The translations under genes were made by a program, and so were the position numbers. Below are positions 10,799-21,589 of a DNA stretch of 64,000 nt, one piece after another. The DNA comes from Haliclona indistincta (taxonomy: Eukaryota; Porifera; Demospongiae; Haplosclerida; Chalinidae): NCBI GenBank assembly GCA_964017065.1, contig OZ024787.1:4327569-4391568 (forward strand). Direction: 5' to 3'. Position 1 is the stretch's first letter. Every line of letters begins with the position of its first letter. The notes below the pieces were generated by a model. It did not search any database, was not told the origin of the DNA, and worked only from the letters and a program-made list of their open reading frames with translations.

Positions 10799-11837
10799 AA
10801 AGTGCTGGGCACATCAAGGGAGATATTGACGACATGTTCAAGTTCTTGGAGGGTAACGATAGATTAGCACTGCTGGAGGAACACTAGAATGGAACCATAT
10901 CACACCCACCGCACCTGATACACTCAGTGAGTGGGAGGGGTTAGTTGGTGTGGCTAGGATAAATCGGATTGTGTTAGTATTTTGCTACAATCATTTGGGC
11001 ATTTTAGACATTCACAAAAATAAATGTGCTTTATGTATTATCAGGAGCTTATCATTCCAAGGAGTGTACGACTTCAAATAGCGTTGTGGTAACAACACAA
11101 AATATTGCTGCTGCTCTGTGTGTTGGAAAACATGTCACGATAGTTGTTGTTATTGACATTGTTCACAGGTTGTTATCCCTACAGTAGTCAAGAACCATTC
11201 ATTATTGATGAGTGCCCTCATATCTACTTCGCTGGTAACCAGCCATCATACCAATCAAAGAGACTAACAGCGGATACCAGTAATAGCTTCCTCCGTCATG
11301 ATTACCAATACTGTGTAATTTTGAAGAAATTTTATGATTTTGCCTTTTACTGTTTTTGCACTGGGTTTTGCACTGATATTATACACATTAATTGGGCACC
11401 GATATTAGACACAAAATCGCGGTCTTTCATCAGGGTAAAATTATACAATTCAAGCCACACACTTGTTGAGCTGATTGAGTAACTATTGCGTAATTTCCAC
11501 ATAAAGTTTATTGAACTTTATGTTCTACCAGAATTTCGAATTTTATGTCTTGTGTCGTCTCTTTTCAGATAGTGTCAACTGTCTGCTGGTAGCAGTACTG
11601 AACTTTGACCTTCGGCGCAGTTGTGTGATGGTCAACATAGATCGACTGGAGTGTCATGAGGTCACCTTCACCTCCTCCCTCACACCATCACGACCCAACC
11701 CAGATCTGGAGCAACTACTGAACGAAGAGAAGAACAGACAATCGCAGGATACTGAGATGAACAGCAATGGAGGAGAGGAGGGCAATGAAGTGATGGAGAA
11801 CTTGATGGGAGAATCAGACGATGATATGGACTTGTAG
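10799..11837 (+). pseudogene. Partial POLD2 duplicate (last three exons)
   Basis: Copy of POLD2 exons 8-10 with their introns; similarity continues past the stop to about 11940. The exon-8 copy (about 10799-10925) has two single-base deletions relative to 4073-4200, in the GTSGEN and LLKGT codons, so its frame is broken. The exon-9 copy (11169-11279) and exon-10 copy (11569-11837) remain splice-compatible and open to the same acidic C-terminus. No upstream exons are present. It is best read as a truncated tandem duplicate that now flanks the tetraspanin on the other side; a short transcript from the two intact exons cannot be excluded. Confidence 0.85.
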
Positions 11838-12065
11838 TTGTAGTCAATTTTATGATGTAGAGATATTTAAATGTATACCAGATTATAAGAAGTGCACACT
11901 GCCATAGCATTAAGGCAGCTGGCATAGCACCAGAGTACTGTACTCAACGATGTCCAGTGCCAGCCTTCCTTTAAACCCTAATGACGCCTTTAGGTGTCAC
12001 AAATGACTGTCACTGCAGTCATTATAACTTCTGGTCCACAATGTAAACCAACAAGGAACAAGCAT

Positions 12066-12629
12066 CAGTGGCGGATCTAGGGTAGATCCAGTGGTGCGTG
12101 CGAACCCCCCTTTGCGCTCAATAATGATATTCACAAGCTACATTACCTTATGAGGAATTTAGTTTACACAATCATAACTAGGGGTTATCCCACATTCACC
12201 ACGCTCAAGACCGCCTAAACTAACAAGGAGTCAACCCTCTGCAGATTCAACGCAAAAGTAGGCTAGATTTTGACCGAAAGTGGGCGTGGTTTTCAAAAAT
12301 TCGCGCCGCGCAAGCGCGCCCATTCCACTAGCGCGCCCATTCCGCAAGCGCGCCCATTCCATCTTTGTGATCAGATTGTCTCCACCTCTTGGTTACTCCA
12401 CATTTGTTCAAGTCATACTGTATCCCTTAATTCAAATAACCTTTGTGAACAAGATATCCTCGACCTTCTGATCAAAGAACATGATGATATTTTTAGTATT
12501 ATTTTTCCTAAATAGTGTGTTCCATGTTATGCCCTTTGGGTCTCGCATTATTATTAAACATTGTACATTGTACATTGTAACATTGTACCACTAAGAACCC
12601 CCCTTTCTCCAATCCTAGATCCGCCACTG
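12066..12629. mobile_element. TIR transposon fragment, ends CAGTGGCGGATCTAGG
   Basis: 564-bp element with inverted ends CAGTGGCGGATCTAGG and CCTAGATCCGCCACTG. AGCAT occurs directly outside both ends, a possible 5-bp target duplication. The end sequence resembles those of many animal hAT elements, but hAT duplications are 8 bp, so the class is open. Inside, GCGCGCCCATTCC-like triplicates near 12300-12360 and an 81-codon frame with no recognised motif. Confidence 0.65.
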
Positions 12630-13443
12630 AGCATGGAATGGTAACATGATTGACTTGCTAACAGACCATAGGTCCCTAAATCAGTGCAAGGCTGCTGTGG
12701 CTGGCTATATACAGCTAGTTCAGCTACTTGGTTGCTGTTGACTGACACAAGATGTGCATTGAATCGAATTCAGCTTGTGACAAAATATTGGTCATATGTG
12801 GACTACAGCCACTGATGTAGGGGTCCATTTTACATTACTGTCTTTATTATTGTCACAGCATCTAGTCGTACTGTACTACTGCTATTAGTGCTCAATGTAA
12901 GTATCAATGTCCATTTACATTACTGTCCTTATTCTTATCACAGCATCTAGTAGTGTAACTCCTGTTTTGTTTGACACCTCACACCATGTCTGAATATGGT
13001 AAGCTTATGGTATATCCTTGGATTCTTTGTATAATTAAATTTATTTCTTTTCACCACAGATTCAAGCTCTTAGTGATTGAACACCTCTAATAATTTTATA
13101 GTATAATTTATTGCACTGTTATATTTAATTTTATTGTAACAAAATTGCAGTAAAAACTGGCTCCGCTAACTATAAAGAACGGAGTAGACGCCATGGTAGT
13201 ATAGAGTTATTACGGAAAGAAAACGGGTAACTTAATGGTGCTCCCATTCCCAACATTCAGTGTAAGGACGTCGACGAGGCCCGTGAATACATTTAACGGA
13301 AATCCGATTTTACTACAAAACGGATAAGGTTGCGGCATAGTACTACGACAATTTCTCAAAACTAACTGAGCTGAGCTAGCATCCTCAAAATATGATATAA
13401 AAATTCCATGCAACAAATGACTTGTTAAAACAAAATGTACAAA
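12630..13443. other. Unannotated intergenic DNA
   Basis: Contains a repeated ~30-base block (CATTACTGTC...TATTNTTATCACAGCATCTAGT) at about 12830 and 12917. No gene or transposon ends recognised. Confidence 0.45.
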
Positions 13444-13771
13444 AAACAGTCAACATTGTTTATAGCAAAGTCCATAAGGACGAATCAGTGTATCATCAGG
13501 TTGTATCCAGTAATCTTGATCACCAGTTCTCTCACCAGGAATAACAATGAGTTCTTGAGGACATACACGATTCTGAAAAACAACTTTGTACCTTTCCTTT
13601 AAAATTGAATTTAGCTTCAACCACCTCAACAAAGGGAGTAGAATATATTCCTTTACCATACGCAAACTGATGACACTTGCTCAAGTCATAGCCTTTTCTA
13701 GCAATGCTGTTAGCATTGTCCCGTTCTGTCCCATGATACGTCACAGGCCACTCAACTTCCATTTCCTTCCA
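13444..13771 (-). pseudogene. ADP-ribosyltransferase (PARP-like) domain fragment, frameshifted
   Basis: On the minus strand one frame gives VTYHGTERDNANSIARKG, GYDLSK and AYGKGIYSTP, the H-G-T and G-x-G-I-Y-S landmarks of PARP/diphtheria-toxin-fold ADP-ribosyltransferase domains. A second frame, offset by one base near 13594, continues with YKVVFQNRV and ends DDTLIRPYGLC, matching the usual C-terminal half of this family. The two halves are in different frames and no upstream exon was found. A gene fragment or an unrecognised tiny intron are both possible. NAD-dependent activity is inferred only from family resemblance. Confidence 0.5.
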
Positions 13772-13814
13772 TCTGGCTCAAAATATTTGTATTTTCTGAG
13801 CCAGATGGAAGGAA
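13763..13814. repeat. Perfect 18-bp hairpin next to ART fragment
   Basis: TTCCTTCCATCTGGCTCA and its exact complement separated by 16 bases. It abuts the 5' side of the ART-like fragment, marking where homology stops. Confidence 0.8.
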
Positions 13815-14224
13815 GTGTATAAACTTCATGAAACTTGCTGTGCAGATGTATTGACACCTAACTAAGTAAAATCTGCATGAGGATTGCTACAGCACAATTT
13901 ACACAAGCGCTAGAGTCCAAGTCTATTTTCGTCATCGTCTTGGGGCCCCGCCCTCTTTCAATGTATGGCCTGGAAACAACGCATAAAGATCGCTGCGACG
14001 TCGGAGGTCTTGGAAATCTTGACAGGGTGATCCTGTGCATCGTTTCCAACAAAACTAAGCTTTGGTGCTGAAAGTAGTTTTTTAAATAGTATTTACTTGC
14101 GATTAGCTAGCATCGACAAGTTATTTCAAGTGTTTTTATTTTTTCCTGCAAAAAGGAAGGACTTGGCGCTTCTCTACTTGTCCGTTCCATGTTCGGGTCA
14201 AACCACTCTACACGGAACCCTACT

Positions 14225-14281
14225 TAGCCTCGTCCCCAGGCCAAAATTTTTCGCAACGAAAAACGCAAATGAACGAGGCTA
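14225..14281. mobile_element. 57-bp micro-MITE of the TAGCCTCG family, perfect 9-bp TSD
   Basis: Starts TAGCCTCGTCCCCAGG, ends CGAGGCTA, and is flanked on both sides by AACCCTACT (14216-14224 and 14282-14290). A 9-bp duplication is typical of Mutator-like elements. Same end sequence as the 596-bp element at 23882. Confidence 0.8.
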
Positions 14282-14291
14282 AACCCTACTA

Positions 14292-14778
14292 TACCGTAAG
14301 ATTGTGTCTATTGACACCAATTCGTTGGTGTCAATAACGGCCACCGAAATGCTATTGACACCAACCTAAACCACTATAAAGGCATGTTTGTAGCGTTGAT
14401 TGGTCAGCAGGTTCCGATGGCTCAGCGGTTAGCACGGTGGTTAGTAATGCGATCGTTCAGGATCGATTCTCGCTCCAAGCGTTTTTTTTTTGTTTTTTTT
14501 TTCAGAAAACTTCAGTTTTAGCTACAATGTTTTTAGCTCGACGATCCTTAGTTAGGAAGACCCTCGCGACGATCCTTAGTTAGTTAGGAAGGCCCTCCCG
14601 ACGATCCTTAGTTAGGAAGACCCTCGCGACGATCCTTAGTTAGTTAGGACGACCCTCCCAACTTTGCGCAGTTAGGAGAAGGTTTTTTTAGGGTTTAGGA
14701 TTTAGGTTGGTGTCAATAGCGTTTCGGTGGCCATTATTGACACCAACGAATTGGTGTCAATAGACACAGCCATACAGT
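14292..14778. mobile_element. Long-TIR MITE with internal tRNA-like promoter
   Basis: Inverted ends of ~75 bases, each itself holding a smaller hairpin (TTGACACCAA...TTGGTGTCAA). Arms run about 14303-14378 and 14700-14768. The interior has a tRNA-like segment and a four-unit tandem repeat (about 14540-14660, CGACGATCCTTAGTTAGGAA units). Confidence 0.7.
14411..14480 (+). ncRNA. tRNA-like Pol III promoter segment (degenerate tRNA or SINE head)
   Basis: A-box-like TGGCTCAGCGG at 14418-14428 and B-box-like GGATCGATTCT at 14460-14470, about 30 bases between them, followed by a T run. One base off the B-box consensus. It cannot be drawn as a normal cloverleaf with confidence, so I treat it as tRNA-derived rather than a tRNA gene. 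Confidence 0.4.
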
Positions 14779-14779
14779 A

Positions 14780-15215
14780 ATAATTGCGCGCGCGTCGCGC
14801 TGGGCTACGTCACCAGCCACGCCTCCCAGAAGAGTGAAAAATGTATGGGAAATCGACTTTGAGCGATTATATTGCATCTCTGGAGCCACAACCGAAACTG
14901 AGGTATTCAGAGCATCTTGCTTTTGTTCCGACAGAGCCGTTTTTGACACAATTGGTGCAATCATGCACACAGCAACTCGTAACCACTGTTAGGTCTGTAT
15001 TGTACCGAACTCTTGCACCACGTAGCGAAAAGCAGAAGTAGTATTTAATGTGTGGATGCTTAATATACTTGAGTAGCAGTGAATTTGAGTGGTCAGCAGC
15101 TAATTCCGCGAGCGCTTCGTGGTGCAAGGTCTCTGCAAAGTCCGGTAGAACTGACAGCTTGCCCACCAAAATATGGGCGTTACTTACACGTGAATTACGT
15201 ACCGCCCAATTTGCC
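14780..15215 (+). repeat. Dispersed repeat with conserved 43-codon frame (copy 1)
   Basis: Block starting near ATGTATGGGAAATCG (14841) and ending TACCGCCCAATTTGCCGG (about 15199-15216). Shorter copies lie in the first introns of P2 (30480-30835) and P5 (61650-61918). All three copies keep the same open frame, MYGKSTLSDYI...LVQSCT, with only a few residue changes. No family recognised. It may be an exon-like insert or the start of a transposon ORF. Confidence 0.6.
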
Positions 15216-16265
15216 GGTTGAATTAACGCATTTGCACTCTATTTAACGCACCCCAGCGAACAAGAACGCCGCAGTAAACTTAAAAGAGCTACTAACGCTA
15301 TATTTCTCAAAATAAAATTACATTGCTTTATAGCTCTACTTGTTGTGGTCTTTTAAAAGAATGTCTTGTGAAAAACAATTCAGTAATGACAAAAATACAA
15401 TGCAAAATATACTAGTAACCGTATTTTATGAAGCACCTAAGGTGCAGATGCCTCGGTAGAATTCACAAACACAGCAACTGCAGATGCATGTATACAGGAT
15501 TTCTGTACTACAATCACAATGCAGTGCTTTAGTTATGCAATCAGAAGCCAATCAGTGCTAACCACAATTCAACTGGGCGTGTCTACAGTGTTTAGCACAG
15601 CACAGCAGTTACACACGAGCGAGATAGCTTCCACAGCTTGCTTAAATAACTTATCTGGACCTGCGCTGCTATCCTGTAGTAAATTCTAACCTATCAGCTT
15701 CTAGGAAGTCAACTGTGGACAGCAAGTTTGCCTCCAGTGGAGAAGTCCAGATCGCCAGCAACGGTAAACAAATAGTGCCATAACTCACGAACTAAGCTTC
15801 GTATAAAGTTCGAAAGCGAGATAATACCGTGTTCTACTTGCATTACTAGTTTCAGAGCTTAGCTTTCAGCGTGCGCTACAAAACCGAACCAGCCGTGAGC
15901 AATTCACACGGTAACTTACGCACTAAGCTTTAAAATAAAATTCAAATCTGAGCAAGTATCGATTTCTACCCGTGTTGCTTGTTTCAGCGAGCTACGAGAA
16001 ATCGTTGCCGGAATGACTGACTGACAGAATGACACCACGACTACTGTATGCCTCGTAGCTCCGCCCACCGAGGCATAATAAAACAGTTGCACGTTGCCGT
16101 TTTTGCAACTGTAACAGCTTTTTTTGCAGTCATTTGTCTGAAGCCATTACTAAACTAAGTACTTCTGAAATTTTGTGGTTTTCCTACACAAACTCAGGTA
16201 TTTTCATTGATTATGGTTTATTGTACTATAAATGAACTAGTGGAGTCTGGGAGCCACAGTGAGCC
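15216..16265. other. Unannotated intergenic DNA
   Basis: No gene seen. Two loosely similar blocks (ACTCACGAACTAAGCTTCGTATAAA near 15782 and ACTTACGCACTAAGCTTTAAAATAAA near 15912) suggest an old internal duplication. GCCTCGGT / ACCGAGGC inverted motifs occur near 15450 and 16068. Confidence 0.4.
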
Positions 16266-16682
16266 ATGGCATATCACCATCCCAGCAGATCTTGTGGACC
16301 ATGTCACATCTGTGGTAAGCATCAGCACCACTATGATCACTTTGAGGCTTTAGATGTAGAAAAAAAGCAATTTCTTCAGCGCTACATCAGCAATATTCCT
16401 GACGATAGTTGCATCTGTCGAGCTCATCACTTAGAGACTAAGCGTCACTTGGATGACTTAGAATATGTTCCTACATGGAAAAAGATAACCACATGTACCC
16501 GGACTAGTAATAGCCTTAACTGCACCTACCCTAAGTGTATACAGAAACTTTACTAACAGGCAGGGTCATTTTGCCTTCACCAGAGAGGAGAGGTTTGTTT
16601 TGTGAAGCAAGAAAAATGTAATGGAAGTAGGGAAAATGGAAGATCATGTGGTGCTGGATGTGAGTGCAGAGGTTGCAAGAAT
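16266..16682 (+). pseudogene. Cys/His-rich zinc-binding-like ORF with an in-frame stop
   Basis: ATG at 16266 opens a 96-residue frame with CGPCHICGKHQHHYDHF and CICRAHH, spaced like a zinc-binding module, ended by TAA at 16554-16556. The same frame then continues for 41 codons to a TGA, encoding CNGSRENGRSCGAGCECRGC and a following KN. That C-x-C-x-x-C-x-N ending is seen in CXC (tesmin/TSO1-like) segments of transposon-derived animal proteins. A single stop therefore splits what looks like one Cys-rich ORF. Alternatively the stop is spliced out, though no good donor was found. Function unknown; a DNA-binding or transposon-derived protein is the best guess. Confidence 0.45.
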
Positions 16683-16698
16683 TGACTTTAGAGACTGA

Positions 16699-16893
16699 GA
16701 ATGATGAGCAAGAGGAAGATAATGACCAAGAGGACGATAATGAGCAAGAGGAATATGACAAGCAAGAGGAATATGATGAACAAGAAGATGACGAGCAAGA
16801 GGAATATGATGAACAAGAAGAAGATGACGAGCAAGAGGAATATGATGAACAAGAAGAAGATGACGAGCAAGAGGAAGACTATGAACTGAATAG
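16699..16893 (+). repeat. Acidic Glu/Asp/Gln-repeat coding-like tandem array
   Basis: Tandem units of ~12-39 bases encoding repeats like EQEEYDEQEEDD in one frame, closing with a short tail and a stop at 16960. It follows the Cys-rich ORF in another frame and could be its acidic 3' exon, or a simple repeat that happens to be open. Confidence 0.5.
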
Positions 16894-16925
16894 AAGTAGC
16901 CTGACAATGGATGACAGCAACATTA

Positions 16926-17060
16926 ATTTTGTATTTCTCTATTTTGAACACTGTCTATAGTACTACTACGGACACTCATCACACTACAACGTGTATTTCT
17001 CTATTTTGAACACTCTGTCTATATAGTTCTAGTACTATGGGCACTCACCACACAATGTGT
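16926..17060 (+). repeat. Two-copy ~63-bp direct repeat
   Basis: GTATTTCTCTATTTTGAACA...GGGCACTCACCACAC-type unit occurs twice in tandem (first at about 16930, second at about 16992). Confidence 0.75.
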
Positions 17061-17689
17061 ATTATGCTATCTAAATATAAGCTCAATTAGCCTCACAAAC
17101 GAGTTGCACACTTTCGTTTTTGCATGTCTGTACAGTCATAAATAACACCAAATTGTAGCTAATAACCTGCTCTACACATTGGGCAGCTTACCAGGTGTGT
17201 CCGCTATACCTAATGGAAGTGAGACACTCTGAAAGACGTCATCCACAGTATGTAAACATCGAGTGAGCGTACTTTGGATTCCTATGTGCCGCCTATGCAA
17301 AGCGCTACTGCCTTCATATTTAACAGAACAAAGTAGTTGCTATTTTTAATCATACAAAACGGTCTTTCAGCGAACCAGTAGGCCTGTGTGAGACACCCAA
17401 TGACAGAGTTCGCAAGTGACTAGCTTTCATGTTTCCATCTCGTCAACGTCAGGTACCGCCCACTTCTGTTGCAAATAAATTTACATGATTTTGGTCACTG
17501 GCGGTTTGCCTGGACTCATGTAGACTGAAGTCCTTCGTGTTCTCTATCAGGAGCGCTTGTTTATATGCGCTCCTGTCTCTATCTTGATCATTGCTCTATC
17601 AGACGTTTAAGGGTTAAAACTTAAAATCATCTCATGATTATAATGACATCATACGTTTCAATGATCAATCCCTACTATCAGCAGCATAA
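17061..17689. other. Unannotated intergenic DNA
   Basis: No gene recognised. A small inverted repeat AGGAGCGCTTGTTTATATGC with GCGCTCCT near 17550 belongs to the AGGAGCG-ended hairpin family. Confidence 0.4.
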
Positions 17690-18283
17690 TATACATGTAT
17701 TAGCCACAGGCCATACCCCTAATTAGAGGGTGGGCCCAGGGAGGAGGCTAGAAATACCTAGGTACTGCGGTTTAGTTGTGACCAGCTGATCTCCTGAAAG
17801 CGAAATCCATCTGGCCCGTAAGAGTTAGACTAGAGTAATTACTGTAGTGTAGGCTCTTTCTTGAGATGTCTACGTACCTTCAGAACTGTCTTACAGTTTA
17901 GATGAAATCTACAGCACGCAGGTAATCTACTGTAGGCGCTTCTTTTAGTGAGGTCTAAGATGGCCCGGTCAAAGTGAGCCAGCCGTAACTTGAGAAAGAA
18001 TGCACTAGCAAACATCCACGAGTCAATTGCAAGCCATTGTCGTGCTTATCATGTTCATAACCTTAAAGAAATGATGGTTTCAGTGTGTGCATGGCGATCG
18101 CCCAAAACTCGCCAAATCGCTGGTGGGCATCTGCGCTGCATGTTCAGTCAGCGACGGCACCCCAGCGGCAATTGCAAAAAGAAGCTTCGTCTGCTTCAAT
18201 CCATAAATGCGATACTTTAGCATAGAATTCAACCTATGCCGACACTGTGCTGTGACTCAAAGGTCAATGATTTTAATTTTAAT

Positions 18284-18750
18284 AGATGACTTCGGTGTGA
18301 ACTCTCACCTCATTAAACGCGAGGCAATCTTGGTAGGCGTGCCTAGGTCGAGCGTTTAAGTTACACCCCTTTGGGGTCAGTGCTGCCTTCTTTCGTGTGT
18401 TAAAGCAAGAAAACTATAAAATCAGAGGTCTGGGTTGTTTGGAAGAGCGATTACTACTCCGAAACTACAAATCTGAGGCCTGACGAGCGATTGGTACACC
18501 CAAAAGCCACGCCTGTACTACGGCGTGGCTTTTGGGTGTAGCCGCCGCTCTTCGGGCCTCAGATTTAAAGTTTGGGAGTAGTAATCGCTCTTCAAGCAAC
18601 CCAGACCTCTGATTTTATAGTTTTCTTGCTTTAACACACGAAATAAGGCAGCACTGACCCCAAAGGGGTGTAACTTAAACGCTCGACCTAGGCACGCCTA
18701 CCAAGATTGCCTCGCGTTTAATGAGGTGAGAGTTCACACCGAAGTCATCT
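18284..18750. mobile_element. 467-bp near-perfect palindrome (foldback MITE)
   Basis: AGATGACTTCGGTGTGAACT at the left is exactly inverted at the right end. Arms of ~220 bases meet at a centre containing CACCCAAAAGCCACGCC and its complement. Present only in copy A of the duplication, so it inserted after duplication or was lost from B, whose sequence at this spot (23113-23195) is different. Confidence 0.8.
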
Positions 18751-18829
18751 TACCAGTGCTATTTCTTTTCTAGTCGAAGCTGATTGTGCAGACGTAGTGG
18801 TAGACTATTGTGAACTTATCGACAGTCAT

Positions 18830-19345
18830 TGATAATAGCACGTTTCAGCCACGTAGTCAGTGTTCGCCATCACGGAACGACGAGGTCGCCATGTGAAGTG
18901 CGAAGACTAAGCACGATCGTATGTAGCTAGACAGAACTGCTCGCTCGTGGAAGCTCATCTACTATCTGTGCAGGAGACTGCGTATGGCTCGCCGAGCAAT
19001 CATGCTCGTACCCCATACTGCAGCTATACGGTACATGTATACTGCCGGACACTACACTGAGCGTGAGGTAGCTGAGCATTACTTGGCGACGAAATCCATC
19101 ATACCCTACGCAGTCTGCTGCACAGATAGTAGATGAGCTTGCACGAGCAGTTTTAGCAGCATATGGTTCACTAGGAGCGCATAAAAGGAAAACTTGTATG
19201 CGCTTCCTTTTATGCGCTCCTGGTTTCACACAACTAAAGAAAACTTGTATAAACTTGATCGTGCTTAGTCTTTACATGGCGACCTTGTCATTCCGTGATG
19301 GCGAACACTACGTAGATGAAACTCGCTATTATCGATGTCTGCATA
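18830..19345. mobile_element. Nested foldback element (copy A)
   Basis: Outer arms pair CAGTGTTCGCCATCACGGAA and GACTAAGCACGATC (about 18850-18917) with their complements at 19253-19320. Inner arms pair CATCTACTATCTGTGCAG (18955) with its complement near 19117. A third hairpin, AGGAGCGCATAAAAGGAA, sits at 19172. The B copy (23265-23770) is shorter in that third hairpin. Confidence 0.7.
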
Positions 19346-20189
19346 GACAAACAAAGTGCACACTGTAACTGCACAAATAGCAACTTGTCCAGTTCTGAAT
19401 CTCATTAAAATGGTATCCCAAAAATGAAGCGTGTCTATCTACATGTAGGTCTGTACTGCTGACACTATCAAAACGATTCTTGCACAGTTAGAGAACCATA
19501 AGGGCTTTGAGATATGGTATGTAAATTACACAAAATTGCACTGAAGATAATTTATAAGACAAGTCAACTCCGAGTTAAACTTGTCGGCATGGATCCAACA
19601 TGTTAGTGATTAAGATTGCACAAAACAAAATGAAGTAGCAATTTTTCAATTATCGCCTATTATCTTTAGGACAGGGTATTGATCCGAGCAGAACCATGGA
19701 TATCACAATCTCTGTCTATCCAGACTACATTAATGTAATCTTTTACTGTTGGGGTCAAATTGACGCCTCACTTTGTGGTTCGATCGAGCTTGGCTGGACG
19801 TCACAGTATTTTGCTAAGTTGTTAGTAGTGCGTTAGCCTATAGGCAGGCTACTTAGTAACAGCAGATAAGAAATCTTCCGTGCCGTTTCTACCTTCTCGT
19901 TTCGTGACCAGGTTGCTCGGCGGCGATTGTTAGTGGCACGATGTCTAAACGCAGCTGTATTTCCAGGAAAACTCGCCTCTGAGCCGACACACCGCTACCA
20001 AATTTCCTAGAAAAAGTTGTCGCAGCGCCAAAATTTCCTAGCTGCCAGATTTCCTGAGAGACTGGACCTGGGATCGAGTGAAAAAAGTCTATCCCATATT
20101 ATCAGTATCCTGTTTACCGTTGGCGTTGGGCTGGCAGTACTAAAGCCTAGTACAGTATAGTATAGGTGACCTCTCCAGGTTGTAATAAT
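19346..20189. other. Duplicated non-coding stretch
   Basis: Shared almost unchanged with 24478-25210 in copy B. No reading frame or RNA recognised; single-copy-like composition without repeats. Confidence 0.45.
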
Positions 20190-21017
20190 GGCGCATATGC
20201 ATTATTATTCTCGCATAAATAAAATTTCCGGCCCAGGGGTCATGGGCGTTATTTAGAATCATTCCCCAATCATTGCTGTGTATTTTGTACCAAGATTCCG
20301 TGTTCTTCTCGTCGGTCTTACGAAGGGAATCGTTTATCCTACGACTACCATACTTTGGGAAACAAGAAAGTAGTAAGTGGGACACTGATAAACAAGGAAA
20401 ATTTTGTCCGGAGGCAAGCCTGTTGCATCTGCAGTCACCACTCATTTCATGCCTGAAATCACGCTGTTTTCAGTTGTGAATCGCTATTCACGTCTTCAGA
20501 TGCATGGATATACACCGCAAAAGGTTTGCTGACAAGGTTTTTTGAAGTACTAAGTGCAAGAAAGCAGCTAAAGACAGTTAAAGTTGAGAACAGACGGCAG
20601 ACGCAACTCCTCTAATCCGTCCTTGTTTCTCGGCCTCGGTTGTTTTCTCGCGTCCAGTGCATCAAGTAACATTATTAGCAAGCCTTTGCGGTGTATATCC
20701 ATGCATCTGAAGACGTGAATAGCGATTCACAACTGAAAACAGCGTGATTTCATGCATGACATGAGTGGTGACTGCAGATGCAACAGGCTTGCCTCTGGAC
20801 AAAGTTTTCCTTGTTTATCAGGATCCCACTTACTACTTTCTTGTTTCCCAAAGTATGGTAGTCGTAGGATAAACGATTCCCTTCGTAAGACCGACGAGAA
20901 GAAAATGGAATCTTGGTACAAAATACACAGCAATGATTGGGGAATGATTCTAAATAACGCCCATGACCCTGGGCCGGAAATTTTATTTATGCGAGAATAA
21001 TATGCATAATATGCGCC
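20190..21017. mobile_element. 828-bp foldback transposon, copy A only
   Basis: Arms of ~330 bases: left begins GGCGCATATGC, right ends GCATAATATGCGCC; spacer ~170 bases. Copy B lacks it (25205-25225 is uninterrupted). Each arm encodes the same ~70-codon open frame (for example SHLLLSCFPKYGSRRINDSL) but in opposite orientation. No known domain. Confidence 0.75.
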
Positions 21018-21088
21018 AATCGTCGGGCACGCCCATTTCGCAGTTCATTATATAAGCGCAGCCAGTAGCGTGGTAAACGTGCATAACC

Positions 21089-21385
21089 AGGAGCGTATAA
21101 GGGAAGGAGCGTTCAACTACCGTATACGCTTAGCAATATCGAAGTCTAAAGTCCGCCGCCGTGCGCTGTTGCTACCTGTAACTTTTGGGCCTTTCTTTGC
21201 GCGTTGTGGCTCGCTATTTCCTACCTATAATACATTCATCCACGTTTCATCCTGCCCGTCTCCGGCTAAAATAAGCAAGCGTTCAGCCAGAGCTATGGTC
21301 GCCGTCTTATGCGGCCTGCGCAAGCGGCGGCCTTTAGACTCCGATGTTTCTATTAGTTACACGCTCCTTCCCCTTATACGCTCCT
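21089..21385. mobile_element. 297-bp MITE, ends CAGGAGCGTATAAGG
   Basis: Inverted ends CAGGAGCGTATAAGGG/AGGAGCG and CGCTCCTTCCCCTTATACGCTCCTG. GCATAAC is present on both outer sides (7 bp). Copy B has the empty site GTGCATAACTGATC. No transposase. Confidence 0.75.
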
Positions 21386-21571
21386 GGCATAACTGATCGG
21401 GATAGGACACGTGGAGAATTTGTATGGCGTACCATAACAATTTCTCTATAGTCTGCTCTTTTTGCTATTGTTAGCATCTTTTTGCTATTGTATGTATCCA
21501 GGCTTATGCCAAATAAAAAATAATAAAATAAAAAGCTCAGTGTGTTGCTTGTGATTATTATTGCGGTAATC

Positions 21572-21589
21572 ATGGATACCACATTATAG
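21572..21589 (+). pseudogene. Dead first exon of P-family gene (P0)
   Basis: Promoter-proximal block matching P1 (GCTCAGTGTGTTGCTTGTG...GCGGT-ATCATGGAT) but the frame reads MDTTL then TAG. No second exon follows. It marks the end of copy A. Confidence 0.6.

Noticed and set aside
12066..12629. Calling this a definite hAT transposon
   Set aside because: End sequence suits hAT but only a 5-bp flank match (AGCAT) is seen, not 8 bp, so I left the class open.
16688..16951. Hydrophobic Leu/Ile/Phe ORF on the minus strand
   Set aside because: Complement of the acidic repeat; low complexity, not a membrane protein.
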